NCBI GenBank assembly: GCA_030916885.1
Contig: JAUPVT010000057.1
Location: forward strand, 1 to 45,963
From: Chlamydiota bacterium
GTDB lineage: Bacteria > Chlamydiota > Chlamydiia > Chlamydiales > Rhabdochlamydiaceae
Length of the DNA: 45,963 bases
Direction of reading: 5' to 3'
Every line of letters begins with the position of its first letter. Within the stretch, counting starts at the first letter, position 1. Shown piece after piece: positions 25,555 through 33,441 of this stretch. The position numbers were made by a program, and so were the translations under genes. The notes beneath the pieces were generated by a model. That model searched no databases and was not told the origin of the DNA. It saw nothing but the letters and a program-made list of their open reading frames with translations.

Positions 25555-25758
25555 TTAGTGTTTAAGCTCTTTTTTAATCCGTTTGACCATCTTCTTAGTT
25601 CGAGGTTTTTTAGTTTCTTTAAACATCTTATTTAGAACATCTTTCTGAAGCCTCTTTCCTCCGTTAGTGCCTAAGTATAGAGTGGTAAGGGCTCCTACCG
25701 CAATTCCTAAGAAGGTCCCCAAAAATAGATTTTTACCTGAATGATCTGATTGAAACAT
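25555..25758 (-). CDS. Small YtxH-like membrane protein
   Basis: This 67-residue protein has one transmembrane helix near the N-terminus (LFLGTFLGIAVGALTTLYLG, about 11-30), then GGKRLQKDV and a highly basic tail (KKPRTKKMVKRIKKELKH). This is the YtxH layout: a short glycine-rich TM plus a charged helix. It is the third gene in a minus-strand trio after DUF948 and another YtxH-like protein, 9 bp behind the latter. AAGG upstream gives a ribosome site. Function unknown; relatives are annotated as general stress or envelope proteins. Confidence 0.7.
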   Translation of the reverse strand: MFQSDHSGKNLFLGTFLGIAVGALTTLYLGTNGGKRLQKDVLNKMFKETKKPRTKKMVKRIKKELKH

Positions 25759-25767
25759 AAGTTACCT

Positions 25768-26067
25768 TCATTTTGTCAGTTTTTTCCATAACTGCATTCC
25801 TGCAGCTGCTAATTCTAAAATGTCAGCTAGCTTGTCCTCATTTTTGGCAATTTTCTTATCTAGCTCTTTAAGTAAACTCTCAGGGTTATCAATTTTGTTT
25901 TTTACAACCTCTCCAGCATTAGCAAGAGTTTTTCCTATTAAGTGCAAAGCAGATTTACTACCTTTACAAGAAGAGTTTTTCAAAAGAATAATGGAACTAG
26001 CTCCAATAACGCCTCCAACAAGGGCCCATATCAGGATATTTTTTGTGTCTTTATTTAAATTTGACAT
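25768..26067 (-). CDS. Small YtxH-like membrane protein with helical tail
   Basis: This 99-residue protein has an N-terminal transmembrane helix (ILIWALVGGVIGASSIILL, about 11-29) followed by a small basic/Ser segment and amphipathic helices (AGEVVKNKIDNPESLLKELD and ADILELAAAGMQLWKKL). The organisation is YtxH-like, with the TM anchoring a helical cytosolic or periplasmic tail. It begins 4 bp after the DUF948 gene stop, and the ribosome site GGAC falls in that gene's last codons, implying coupling. Function unknown. Confidence 0.7.
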   Translation of the reverse strand: MSNLNKDTKNILIWALVGGVIGASSIILLKNSSCKGSKSALHLIGKTLANAGEVVKNKIDNPESLLKELDKKIAKNEDKLADILELAAAGMQLWKKLTK

Positions 26068-26071
26068 ATTA

Positions 26072-26428
26072 CTAATCGTCCTTTATTTTTTTTAGCAAAA
26101 TCACTGCATCTGCCACATAATTAATTACTTCTGTAAGTTTTTCGTAAGCATTTGTTCTATGGGATTTCCCGTGAGAGAGCTTAAGCAACGGAGCGAATAG
26201 AAAATTTAATGCCTCTGATTTCTCTTTTATATCTTCAGTCAAATCATTTACATTTTTAAGTAATGTAACGCTCTCAGAAGAAATCTCCTTTAATTCCCCT
26301 TCAACTTTAGTTAGGGTGTGTTTAGTTTTTTTTAAGGTTGCACAAGAGCTACGCAGAGTCATAATTAAAAAAATGACTAAAACCACAAAGGCTATGGTAC
26401 TTACTGCTATGCAAGCTTCAATAATCAT
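26072..26428 (-). CDS. DUF948-like bitopic membrane protein
   Basis: This 118-residue protein starts with a transmembrane helix (IIEACIAVSTIAFVVLVIFLIMT here split, residues 2-24). A long heptad-like helix follows (LKKTKHTLTKVEGELKEISS, then VTLLKNVNDLTEDIKEKSEAL) and a C-terminal LTEVINYVADAVILLKKI. This matches the DUF948 pattern. GAGGA just upstream of the ATG supports the start. It heads the DUF948-YtxH-YtxH trio, a combination also found in Firmicutes. The role is unknown; a membrane-tethered scaffold is plausible. Confidence 0.75.
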   Translation of the reverse strand: MIIEACIAVSTIAFVVLVIFLIMTLRSSCATLKKTKHTLTKVEGELKEISSESVTLLKNVNDLTEDIKEKSEALNFLFAPLLKLSHGKSHRTNAYEKLTEVINYVADAVILLKKIKDD

Positions 26429-26627
26429 GAAGATCCTCTGCTAAAAATAGACTATAATAGTTTCTTATTCTTAATTTACATTGTGCAACTATTTATAATA
26501 ATATGTAAATAAAAAGTATATTATATATTATAAAACTTTAACTATTAATTATATAAAAGTATTTTTACTACTATATACAATAATACTATCTGAAAATTTT
26601 ATATAAAATATTTTGAATATCTATACT

Positions 26628-26653
26628 TTAAGGCTGGAGAACCCCAGCCTTAA
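26628..26653 (-). terminator. Perfect 10-bp hairpin downstream of the cyclophilin gene
   Basis: TTAAGGCTGG (26628-26637) and CCAGCCTTAA (26644-26653) form a perfect 10-bp stem with a 6-nt loop, lying 11 bp after the cyclophilin stop codon. A long T-tract is lacking on the minus strand. It may terminate less efficiently or stabilise the 3' end of the mRNA. Confidence 0.6.
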
Positions 26654-26664
26654 CTGATGAGAAA

Positions 26665-27270
26665 CTAAGGTTTTATAAAGGCTTTGATAATTTTAATTTC
26701 TTCCAAAGGTCTATCAGCTCCACCTGTTTTACTTTCTTCAATTTTTTCTATGGTTTCCGTATAGCCATTTATTACCTCACCAAAAATAGTATGTTTATTA
26801 TTCAACCAATACGCATCGTCTGTTGTTGTAATAAAGAACTGACTGCCATTTGTGTTAGGCCCTGAGTTAGCCATTGCAAGCAAACCTTTTTTATTGAATG
26901 TTTTCTTCGGTGTTACTTCATCTTCAAAACTTTTGCCCCAAATAGATTCTCCTCCAGTGCCATTTCCTTTAGGATCTCCGCCTTGAATCATAAAGTTTTT
27001 AATGACACGATGAAAAATAGTTCCATCATACTTTTTGTTTTTTACGAGACCTAAAAAATTCTCGCAAGCCTTAGGAGCAATATCAGGAAACAGTTGGAGC
27101 TCGATTATACCGAGATTTGTTTCAAAAACAACAATGGATGGTTTAAGATTTATTTGTTCCACTTCTAAAGATTGTTTGGGTTCCACTTTTTGTACCTCTA
27201 AAGATTGTATGGGATTTAAGAATGCAAAATTGGTTAATAAAATGATAAAACACTTAAAAAAGCTAGACAT
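26665..27270 (-). CDS. Exported cyclophilin-type peptidyl-prolyl isomerase
   Basis: This 201-residue protein has signal peptide MSSFFKCFIILLTNFAFLNPIQS, then a short linker containing a near repeat (SLEVQKVEPKQ / SLEVEQINLKP), then a bacterial cyclophilin domain (about 45-200). Catalytic and cyclosporin-pocket motifs are present: FHRVIKNFMIQGGDP, GTGGESIWG, LLAMANSGPNTNGSQFFIT and WLNNKHTIFGEV. It would catalyse cis-trans proline isomerisation in the periplasm, assisting outer-membrane protein folding. It is a single-gene unit flanked by a hairpin at its 3' end. No lipobox is seen. Confidence 0.93.
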   Translation of the reverse strand: MSSFFKCFIILLTNFAFLNPIQSLEVQKVEPKQSLEVEQINLKPSIVVFETNLGIIELQLFPDIAPKACENFLGLVKNKKYDGTIFHRVIKNFMIQGGDPKGNGTGGESIWGKSFEDEVTPKKTFNKKGLLAMANSGPNTNGSQFFITTTDDAYWLNNKHTIFGEVINGYTETIEKIEESKTGGADRPLEEIKIIKAFIKP

Positions 27271-27640
27271 CTTCGTCCTCCGTTTTTAGGTCAGTAGTTT
27301 ACCATAAATTTCAATCGATGCAACCCAAATACCTCTTTATTTTTAAGCACAACAGAAAAAATGGAAATTTATTACAATCTATTTTTATTTGACAATTGCT
27401 GCACAAAATAGAAAATAAAATATTATCTTTTCGATTTTTAATGAAATTTAAATAAAAACATAAAATCAGTTAAAATACAGGTGAGAGTAAACTCTCATCA
27501 AGATTTTTTGTTTAAATTTATTAAAAGTCATTCATTTTTTTGCTATTTATTTTAAAATTTTATTAGACAAAAAAAAATCAACTCAGCTAGATAAGAAAAT
27601 ATGTATTATAAAAAAACAGTTTACTTATTGTAAGAAACTC
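27271..27640. other. Divergent intergenic region with a hairpin
   Basis: This very AT-rich 370-bp gap separates the cyclophilin gene from the 609-residue gene. TGAGAG (27482-27487) and CTCTCA (27492-27497) form a short stem with a 4-nt loop; a T-run follows at about 27504-27509. It could be an attenuator in the leader of the + strand gene, or chance. No gene or tRNA is visible. Confidence 0.35.
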
Positions 27641-29470
27641 ATGACTAAACTAACAAAATCTAATGATACTTTATTTGGCTCTTTAAATCGATCCACAAAA
27701 AGAAAAACAAATAAAGAATGCTCTTGCCCTTATCTGATTCCGATTGATGAAGTACCTGAACTATATCATCCGTATTCTGAAGTAAATTTATTTTTATCTC
27801 GAAGAATGAAGCAAGAGATGCAAAATGCTCCGACTAAAAGTTGGTCCATTCAATTAGAGCAGTATCTTTTAGAAAAAATGACTCCTAAATTTCAAAAAAA
27901 ATTCCCTCAATTTCGAATTAGTGTTTCCTCTATAAAAAAAACATGGGAAAAACTTATTTTATACACAAAACAAATTCAAGACCAACCTGAAGCTATCACT
28001 GATGAAGGTAAAGTAAATATCCCCTTTTTAATTAAGCAAAACCTCAAAAATTATCTGCATTTAAAAAGACCTAATTTTTCTGTTCCTTATTATCCTGCTT
28101 ATCAGATAGCAAGCCGGATTAGTGAATGTGTCGCAGCCATTGACGGAGAAGAACCTCGATTGGAAGAGTTAACGAAAATGATCTGGACTACTCAATGCCA
28201 GCTAGACCCTAATTTAAATTATCATATAAGTCCTTACCATGAATACAATCAAGTGGATGAGCTGATAGTAAAGACTATTTTAGATGAAACAGCAAAATAT
28301 CCTAATATAACGCATCTTCAACTAGAATATAACGTACTGATGAGCCTTCGCACACTTTATACTTTTCCTTTATCCATTTCTGAAGAAATCATGCATGACT
28401 ATACTTCTCTATTAATTGCAGATAAATTATATCCTACTATTTCTTTTGAAACATTCTTCTCAAAAAAACAAAAAGTATATTTGGAAAATTTCCTACGTAG
28501 ACATAGTCTGTGTAGTAAATCAAAGAGTGCTTTATGTGATCAACTCAAACGAATTATAGCCCTTTACGCTTTGGCTACTCAAATGCCAAAAACCTTAAAC
28601 CAACTTGAATTAAAAGAAGCTATTTTATCTGTATTTCCTGTAAATAAGGAAAAAAAACCCAACTTACCACAGGTAGTATATACTTTTATCATGACAGAGC
28701 TTGCATTGATGCAAAATGACCACCTTTGCCATTCTGTAGAGCATGTGCTATTTACAATCTGGAATGTCTACCAAGAAGCTATTCTTTTACCTAATTTAGT
28801 AGAAAAAAAAGAGCTCTTGGAAATTCTTATTTGGAAAAATCTTACTCTTGATAAAGAGTTATTAGAAAAAATTCCCTCTTGTATTACAGGAAAAATAGAA
28901 GAGGAAATTGCTAATGCTTTAATTGATAACCCTAAACAAAGCTTCTATCATCTACTACAAGTAACCAATCAATTTTTTAAAAAGATAAAAGAACTAATAA
29001 AAAATAAAAAATGGTTAGAAATTGAAAAAAAAATCTATCCCTGGGTAATTCAGGGGGACATGCTTTGTCAACGGATTGAAATCGGTATAGATCCTTTTTT
29101 ATTGCAATTTATTTACCAAAAATGGACTCAAGCAACCTTTAAGACTCACGAGCAGTTTATAAATCAAGTTTATGAAGAATACTTACAAAAATATCCTAAA
29201 TTATCTATATATGCAGATCAGCTTTCCAAACGTATATGGACCTTGTATAAATACGCTTGGTATAATCTATTTTCTTATTCAACAGAATCTTGTATAGAAA
29301 GGTTTATTAAATGGCATATCCTTTATATAAAGCCTCTTTCCTCTGAAGAATTGCATAGTCATATAAATAAGTTAAGTCAAGATATTCTTCCTTTGGTTCC
29401 TATCGATGCTAAGCTCTGCGAAAAGCTTTTTTATAAGATCGGTAAAGAAGCCAAATCCCAAATAAAATAA
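27641..29470 (+). CDS. Unknown 609-aa protein with internal helical repeats
   Basis: I recognise no family. The 609 residues are helical, soluble and mildly basic. Degenerate repeats follow a pattern KxPxx...xxxL...xWxLYxY: KKFPQFRISVSSIKKTWEKL near 90, KYPNITHLQLEYNVLMSLRT near 225, and KYPKLSIYADQLSKRIWTLY near 520. There are also weaker copies, for example around 165-190 (SRISECVAAIDGEEPRLEEL). This suggests a solenoid or DNA-binding repeat architecture, which is inference. A Cys pair (ECSCPY) lies at 26-31. No clear Shine-Dalgarno is seen. Its last 62 bp overlap the 3' end of lgt on the other strand, which is unusual even in this compact genome. Confidence 0.75.
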   Translation: MTKLTKSNDTLFGSLNRSTKRKTNKECSCPYLIPIDEVPELYHPYSEVNLFLSRRMKQEMQNAPTKSWSIQLEQYLLEKMTPKFQKKFPQFRISVSSIKKTWEKLILYTKQIQDQPEAITDEGKVNIPFLIKQNLKNYLHLKRPNFSVPYYPAYQIASRISECVAAIDGEEPRLEELTKMIWTTQCQLDPNLNYHISPYHEYNQVDELIVKTILDETAKYPNITHLQLEYNVLMSLRTLYTFPLSISEEIMHDYTSLLIADKLYPTISFETFFSKKQKVYLENFLRRHSLCSKSKSALCDQLKRIIALYALATQMPKTLNQLELKEAILSVFPVNKEKKPNLPQVVYTFIMTELALMQNDHLCHSVEHVLFTIWNVYQEAILLPNLVEKKELLEILIWKNLTLDKELLEKIPSCITGKIEEEIANALIDNPKQSFYHLLQVTNQFFKKIKELIKNKKWLEIEKKIYPWVIQGDMLCQRIEIGIDPFLLQFIYQKWTQATFKTHEQFINQVYEEYLQKYPKLSIYADQLSKRIWTLYKYAWYNLFSYSTESCIERFIKWHILYIKPLSSEELHSHINKLSQDILPLVPIDAKLCEKLFYKIGKEAKSQIK

Positions 29471-30575
29471 AGGGAACACTTAAAATTTGTCCCATTTTAA
29501 AGGGCAAATAAATGAGATAAGCACTTTGTTCTTCTTTAAAAAATTCTAGGATAAATCGAACACTAAACACAGAAATGAAAAACCAACCGGTTATTCTTCC
29601 TTTATGGGTTAAAGATGGCTCTTTTTTCCATAAAAAAAATAAACAAACAGTAAGAATTACGTAACTAAATGCTTCATATAATTGCACGGGGTGGCGTGCC
29701 ACAATGGCTGCGGATCCTACCGGATGTAAAAAAACCACTCCCCAGGAAAGATCTGTTGGAATACCTAAAATCTCCTGATTGATAAAGTTTCCTAAACGAA
29801 TAAAAGATCCAACTAAAGGAGTAGGAATAACAACTAAATCAACTAATTGTAAAGTATTAAATTTATACCTATGACAAAATAACCATAGAGCAACTAGAAT
29901 CCCTAAAGCAGCACCGTGGCTAGCAAGACCTGCTTCCCAAAAAGCAAAAATTGCTTTAGGATTTTGATAAATAACTCTCCAGTTTTGATAAAAAATGAAA
30001 TCACCTAGCTTAGCCCCAATGAGCATCCCTACAATCAAATAAGTGGCCAACCTTTCTATGATAACGGTATTGCGCTTTCGGAAAGATAAGATCCAAGGTT
30101 GTAGACAAGCATCTATTTTAAAGAAAGATCGTACTCTCTCTAATTGAAAAGCACTCATGTATTTTTTTGCAAAACATACAAGAGATGATTCTTTACTAGA
30201 AGAATTAGGAAGATCAATAGGATAGTTAACTGTATGATTTATTGCTTGAATTACCTCTTTCTTAATTTTCTCAGGAACGTTTTCCTGTTTTTGTTGGCAA
30301 AACGACTTTACTTTTTGAGAAAATGTTTCAAAAAGCACCTTTAGATAAGGGGAATTATGCTTTTTTTGTAAAAAAAAAGACCAGCAAATAATATCTTGTT
30401 TAGAAAATTTCAAAGAAAATAAAAGATATCGCAGCCAACAATAATGAAAGATAAAGTATCCTGTGATAAACCCCAATGCAAATAAAACGCCATACCACAT
30501 CAATGGTCTATGAATAAGCGGAAGCAGGAAATGAAATATTTCTGGATCAGGGTCCCAATAAAAAAATCCAACCAT
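29409..30575 (-). CDS. lgt: Prolipoprotein diacylglyceryl transferase with large insertion
   Basis: This inner-membrane enzyme transfers diacylglycerol from phosphatidylglycerol to the lipobox Cys of prolipoproteins. Motifs: WYGVLFALGFITGYF near the N-terminus, LIGAKLGDFIFY, GLASHGAALGIL, the Lgt signature IRLGNFINQEILG, ARHPVQLYEA, and RFILEFFKEEQ. At about 388 residues it is roughly 110 longer than typical Lgt (about 260-290). The excess is one hydrophilic block at about residues 56-170, between the early membrane helices and the LIGAKLG helix. A usual GGRIG is GAKLG here. The ATG at 30575 is chosen; a TTG three codons upstream is possible. The small membrane protein gene ends 10 bp upstream. 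Confidence 0.9.
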   Translation of the reverse strand: MVGFFYWDPDPEIFHFLLPLIHRPLMWYGVLFALGFITGYFIFHYCWLRYLLFSLKFSKQDIICWSFFLQKKHNSPYLKVLFETFSQKVKSFCQQKQENVPEKIKKEVIQAINHTVNYPIDLPNSSSKESSLVCFAKKYMSAFQLERVRSFFKIDACLQPWILSFRKRNTVIIERLATYLIVGMLIGAKLGDFIFYQNWRVIYQNPKAIFAFWEAGLASHGAALGILVALWLFCHRYKFNTLQLVDLVVIPTPLVGSFIRLGNFINQEILGIPTDLSWGVVFLHPVGSAAIVARHPVQLYEAFSYVILTVCLFFLWKKEPSLTHKGRITGWFFISVFSVRFILEFFKEEQSAYLIYLPFKMGQILSVPFILFGIWLLYRSYKKAFRRA

Positions 30576-30585
30576 AAAGAGCAAG

Positions 30586-31017
30586 TTATCTTTGTTTTTT
30601 TAATACATAGGCTGATTGGAAGTAAACCCTAGAGGCATTTATTAAAGCAAATCCCACTGCTACATCAATTACGCCTCGAATATGAGCGGCTATTTCTAAC
30701 CACTTTAAGCCCATTCCCAACAACATCATACCAACGATTAAACCTAAATATATAGGAGGATATACCTGTAAAATAGAAATAGGCTCTGAAATTAACAACA
30801 CTTTTTTTACTGCTTTCTGTGCAGTTTTAGAAAGAACAAAACGCCCTTTGATAAATCCTAAAACAAAACCTAAACAAACCAATATCACGACATAATCTTG
30901 ACTTTGTAAAGAAGACTGTAAAATAAGCAAGTAAAGCCCTATTGACAACAAAAAACTACCTACAACCAGCCATATTACCCCACTTACCACAATCCATCCA
31001 AATCGACCTAAGTGCAT
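30586..31017 (-). CDS. Small polytopic membrane protein of unknown function
   Basis: This protein of about 143 residues has four predicted transmembrane helices: WIVVSGVIWLVVGSFLLSIG, VVILVCLGFVLGFI, YLGLIVGMMLLGMGL and IDVAVGFALINASRVYF. A basic loop (KTAQKAVKKVL) separates the pairs. I recognise no family. The start at 31017 is preferred because AGGAG then sits 7 nt upstream; the ATG six bases earlier (31023) would have a spacing of about 1 nt. It is the first gene of a likely operon with lgt. Confidence 0.7.
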   Translation of the reverse strand: MHLGRFGWIVVSGVIWLVVGSFLLSIGLYLLILQSSLQSQDYVVILVCLGFVLGFIKGRFVLSKTAQKAVKKVLLISEPISILQVYPPIYLGLIVGMMLLGMGLKWLEIAAHIRGVIDVAVGFALINASRVYFQSAYVLKKQR

Positions 31018-31164
31018 ATTCATGCTCCTGTTAGTTTGTCTAATTAGTCTAACAGAATAATCTGTTAAACTAATAGCCTAAATTCAAAGCTAAGCTTATC
31101 GACAAAAAAGGTATTGCTATCTAGAATGGATATAAACATTTTAGTAAAAAACAAAAAATTTATT

Positions 31165-31179
31165 TGACGTTTTACGTCA
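31165..31179 (+). promoter_or_regulatory. Inverted repeat TGACGT-TTT-ACGTCA upstream of the PIN/TRAM gene
   Basis: A perfect 6-bp inverted repeat with 3-nt centre lies just before the ribosome site AGGAGA (31183-31188) and the ATG at 31195. It could be an operator or a short hairpin controlling translation. It also overlaps a TTGACG that resembles a -35 box, but no suitably spaced -10 is present before the start codon. Confidence 0.4.
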
Positions 31180-31194
31180 TCTTAGGAGAACCTC

Positions 31195-32265
31195 ATGAAT
31201 CTCTCTGTTGCTTTTATGCGCATCCTCTTTGTAGTCCTAAGCGTATTTTTCATGACAACCTTTATGATCTCGAATACCTCTGGAAACATACAGACCAATA
31301 TCCTTATCGGTGTATTAATAGGTTTTGTCTTTGGGTTATTTCTTATTATCTTTGATCTTTTATTTAAGAGATTTAATTTACGTTCTTTCAACATCGCAGT
31401 TATTGGCATCTTTCTTGGTTATTTAATGGGACAAGCTCTAGTGCTGGTATTCGATGCTATTCTAGATATCAGCCGTGCATCGATTTCCCTACAACCGCAA
31501 ATTTTAGAAATGTTGAAAATTGCCTTGTTCTTATTTGGCACCTATTTAGGTACAATTATGACATTAAGAGCAGCAGATGAACTATATGTAAGCATTCCTT
31601 TTATTAAGTTTGCCCCTACAGTAGAAAAGAAAAAAGATTTAATCATTGATAGCTCTGTTCTCTCAGATGCTCGAATCATCGACCTTGCGACTACTGGTTT
31701 ATTAGATAACCAAATCATTATCCCACGTTTTATTATTAAAGAGTTATACACTCAAGCCGAAATTGGTGATGAATTTTCTAAGCTTAAAGCTAAAAAATGT
31801 TTAGAAGTGCTGAAAAAAATTGAACTGATTGCTGAATTAGGTCTACGCTTCAATGATACGGATTTTCCAGATGTTAAAGATGTACAAGGCAAACTGCTAC
31901 GCTTAGCTCGTCTCTTAGACGCAAACTTACTCACAGCAGATATTAGTCGCGTACAAATTGCTGAAATTGAAGATATCCGTGTCATTAACATTCATACCCT
32001 TTCCAATTCGTTAAAACCCTTAATGCAAGCAGGAGAATTCATAAAAATTAAAGTACAGCGCTATGGTAAAGAACCTAGACAAGGAGTTGGCTATCTAGAT
32101 GATGGGACTATGGTTGTCATAAATGGTGGCGGAAATTATATAGGCGACATAGTTGATGCAAAAGTCCTTTCTGTTAAACATACTAGCTCAGGACGCATGG
32201 TATTTTGTAATGCAATGGACGGTAAATCCGATCAAGAGTATGAACAAGAAGAACTTCATGAATAG
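31195..32265 (+). CDS. Membrane-anchored PIN/TRAM-domain protein (YacL-like)
   Basis: This 356-residue protein has four N-terminal transmembrane helices (about 8-22, 35-55, 66-88, 105-124), a PIN nuclease-like domain (148-275) and a TRAM RNA-binding domain (about 285-345, GYLDDGTMVVINGGGNYIGD). PIN motifs are IIDSSVLSDARIIDLA (D152, D158) and LLTADISRVQIAE. The layout matches Bacillus YacL. PIN domains are metal-dependent RNases; membrane-tethered RNA processing or tRNA modification control is inferred. AGGAGA 6 nt before the ATG is a strong ribosome site. It overlaps acpS by 8 bp. Confidence 0.9.
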   Translation: MNLSVAFMRILFVVLSVFFMTTFMISNTSGNIQTNILIGVLIGFVFGLFLIIFDLLFKRFNLRSFNIAVIGIFLGYLMGQALVLVFDAILDISRASISLQPQILEMLKIALFLFGTYLGTIMTLRAADELYVSIPFIKFAPTVEKKKDLIIDSSVLSDARIIDLATTGLLDNQIIIPRFIIKELYTQAEIGDEFSKLKAKKCLEVLKKIELIAELGLRFNDTDFPDVKDVQGKLLRLARLLDANLLTADISRVQIAEIEDIRVINIHTLSNSLKPLMQAGEFIKIKVQRYGKEPRQGVGYLDDGTMVVINGGGNYIGDIVDAKVLSVKHTSSGRMVFCNAMDGKSDQEYEQEELHE

Positions 32266-32638
32266 CCATATTTTAGGACTTGGAACAGATATTATTGGAA
32301 TTGAAAGAATCAGACATAGTATTGAAAATCATGGATGTCGCCTTATCTCTCGGGTACTTACCCCCAAAGAACAAGCTTATTGCTTAAAATACAAAGACCC
32401 TATTCCTCATTTTGCAGCGCGCTTTTCTGCAAAAGAAGCCATTGTAAAAGCATTAGGTACAGGTTTTACCAAACAGATCTCTTGGCAAGACATAGAAATT
32501 ATCAATGATGCTTTTGGGAAACCAGTTGTCTATTTCAGTGCAAAAATCCAAAAGAAAACCAAAGGAACATATATGCTTCTTTCTATGAGTCACTGTAAAT
32601 TATATGCAACAGCTACTGCCCTGTGGACAAATGATTAA
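32258..32638 (+). CDS. acpS: Holo-[acyl-carrier-protein] synthase
   Basis: This 126-residue enzyme transfers 4'-phosphopantetheine from CoA to the Ser of apo-ACP, enabling fatty-acid synthesis. Motifs: ILGLGTDIIGIERI at the N-terminus with the Mg-binding Asp, RFSAKEAIVKALGTG with the second metal Glu, and LLSMSHCK. A longer frame upstream (from 32153) is read out of frame with the PIN/TRAM gene end; the ATG at 32258 gives the normal AcpS length and an overlap of 8 bp with the preceding gene. AAGAAG about 6 nt upstream is a weak ribosome site. The acpS/trxB neighbourhood matches C. trachomatis CT099-CT100 (from memory). Confidence 0.93.
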   Translation: MNSHILGLGTDIIGIERIRHSIENHGCRLISRVLTPKEQAYCLKYKDPIPHFAARFSAKEAIVKALGTGFTKQISWQDIEIINDAFGKPVVYFSAKIQKKTKGTYMLLSMSHCKLYATATALWTND

Positions 32639-33438
32639 AATAAAGAAAAAGGAAAACAATACAGCAGAGTCAGGCAATGTACTCTCTCAGGAAATGTTCT
32701 TGCAAACACACGGTAAGCATATCTTATACTAAAAGTACCGTAATAATCTAACTGACATCTACAACAAATGCCTAAATCAACAGATTGATGATGATACTTC
32801 CCCCATCCATCAAAATGATCTACTACCACTTGCCGAAGATTTCCAAAACCAAAGTCTCCTTGTAGAAAAAGCTTTAAATTATAGCGATTACACCAATTGT
32901 TCTCATAGGAGATTTCTTGTCTCGTCCACCAAGCACCTAGATTAGCGATCCCTACTGCAACCCAAGCATAAATACGGGTGTTCCAGTTGAAGACATCAGA
33001 GAATTCTTTACCAATAGCTGAAAATAATTCCCAATTTATACGAGAAGCATAAGGACAGCTCAAATCACGCAAGTTTCGTTTAGAAACATCACGCAAACTA
33101 AGTCCTGTGATAAAGCTTATAGGATCTCCTACAACATCATCTAACCATAAATAGCGCACTTGCATAGCACCACTGCGCATCCCCCAAGATTGCTGAGTTG
33201 TATGAGCGACTTCTAATTCTAGTTCAAGATCAAAATGTGTAGATAAAGCAGCTGCTAATCCTAGAGATAAAATTTGATCGTTTGAAGTAAAAGGCTTGGT
33301 TGCTCCTTGTACGTTGGGATAATATCGATAGGTATATCCTGGTATTAAATCTGCTTGAAAAAGATCAGTTAGCCAAGGATTTGTTGCTAAAGAAAAACAA
33401 CTGAAAGGAAGAAAAATAGCAATGATAAGTAAGTGCAT
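32635..33438 (-). CDS. Predicted exported outer-membrane-like protein, unknown
   Basis: This 267-residue protein has signal peptide MHLLIIAIFLPFSCFSLA. The mature part is rich in Trp/Tyr and alternating strands (HFDLELELEVAHTTQQSWGM, MQVRYLWLDDVV, TRIYAWVAVGIANLGAWW) and ends ...LTLLYCFPFSLF with a terminal Phe, suggesting a beta-barrel of 8-12 strands. Six Cys residues (for example LGICCRCQLDYY) are unusual for a barrel and fit chlamydial Cys-crosslinked envelopes. No family recognised. It starts 3 bp after trxB stops, with AAAGGACG inside the trxB end as ribosome site, so the two are co-expressed. Its 3' end overlaps acpS by 4 bp. Confidence 0.7.
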   Translation of the reverse strand: MHLLIIAIFLPFSCFSLATNPWLTDLFQADLIPGYTYRYYPNVQGATKPFTSNDQILSLGLAAALSTHFDLELELEVAHTTQQSWGMRSGAMQVRYLWLDDVVGDPISFITGLSLRDVSKRNLRDLSCPYASRINWELFSAIGKEFSDVFNWNTRIYAWVAVGIANLGAWWTRQEISYENNWCNRYNLKLFLQGDFGFGNLRQVVVDHFDGWGKYHHQSVDLGICCRCQLDYYGTFSIRYAYRVFARTFPERVHCLTLLYCFPFSLF

Positions 33439-33441
33439 GAT

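Noticed and set aside
32153-32257. N-terminal extension of AcpS from an ATG at 32153
   Set aside because: The 35 extra residues are an out-of-frame reading of the PIN/TRAM gene end and do not resemble AcpS; 32258 gives the normal length.
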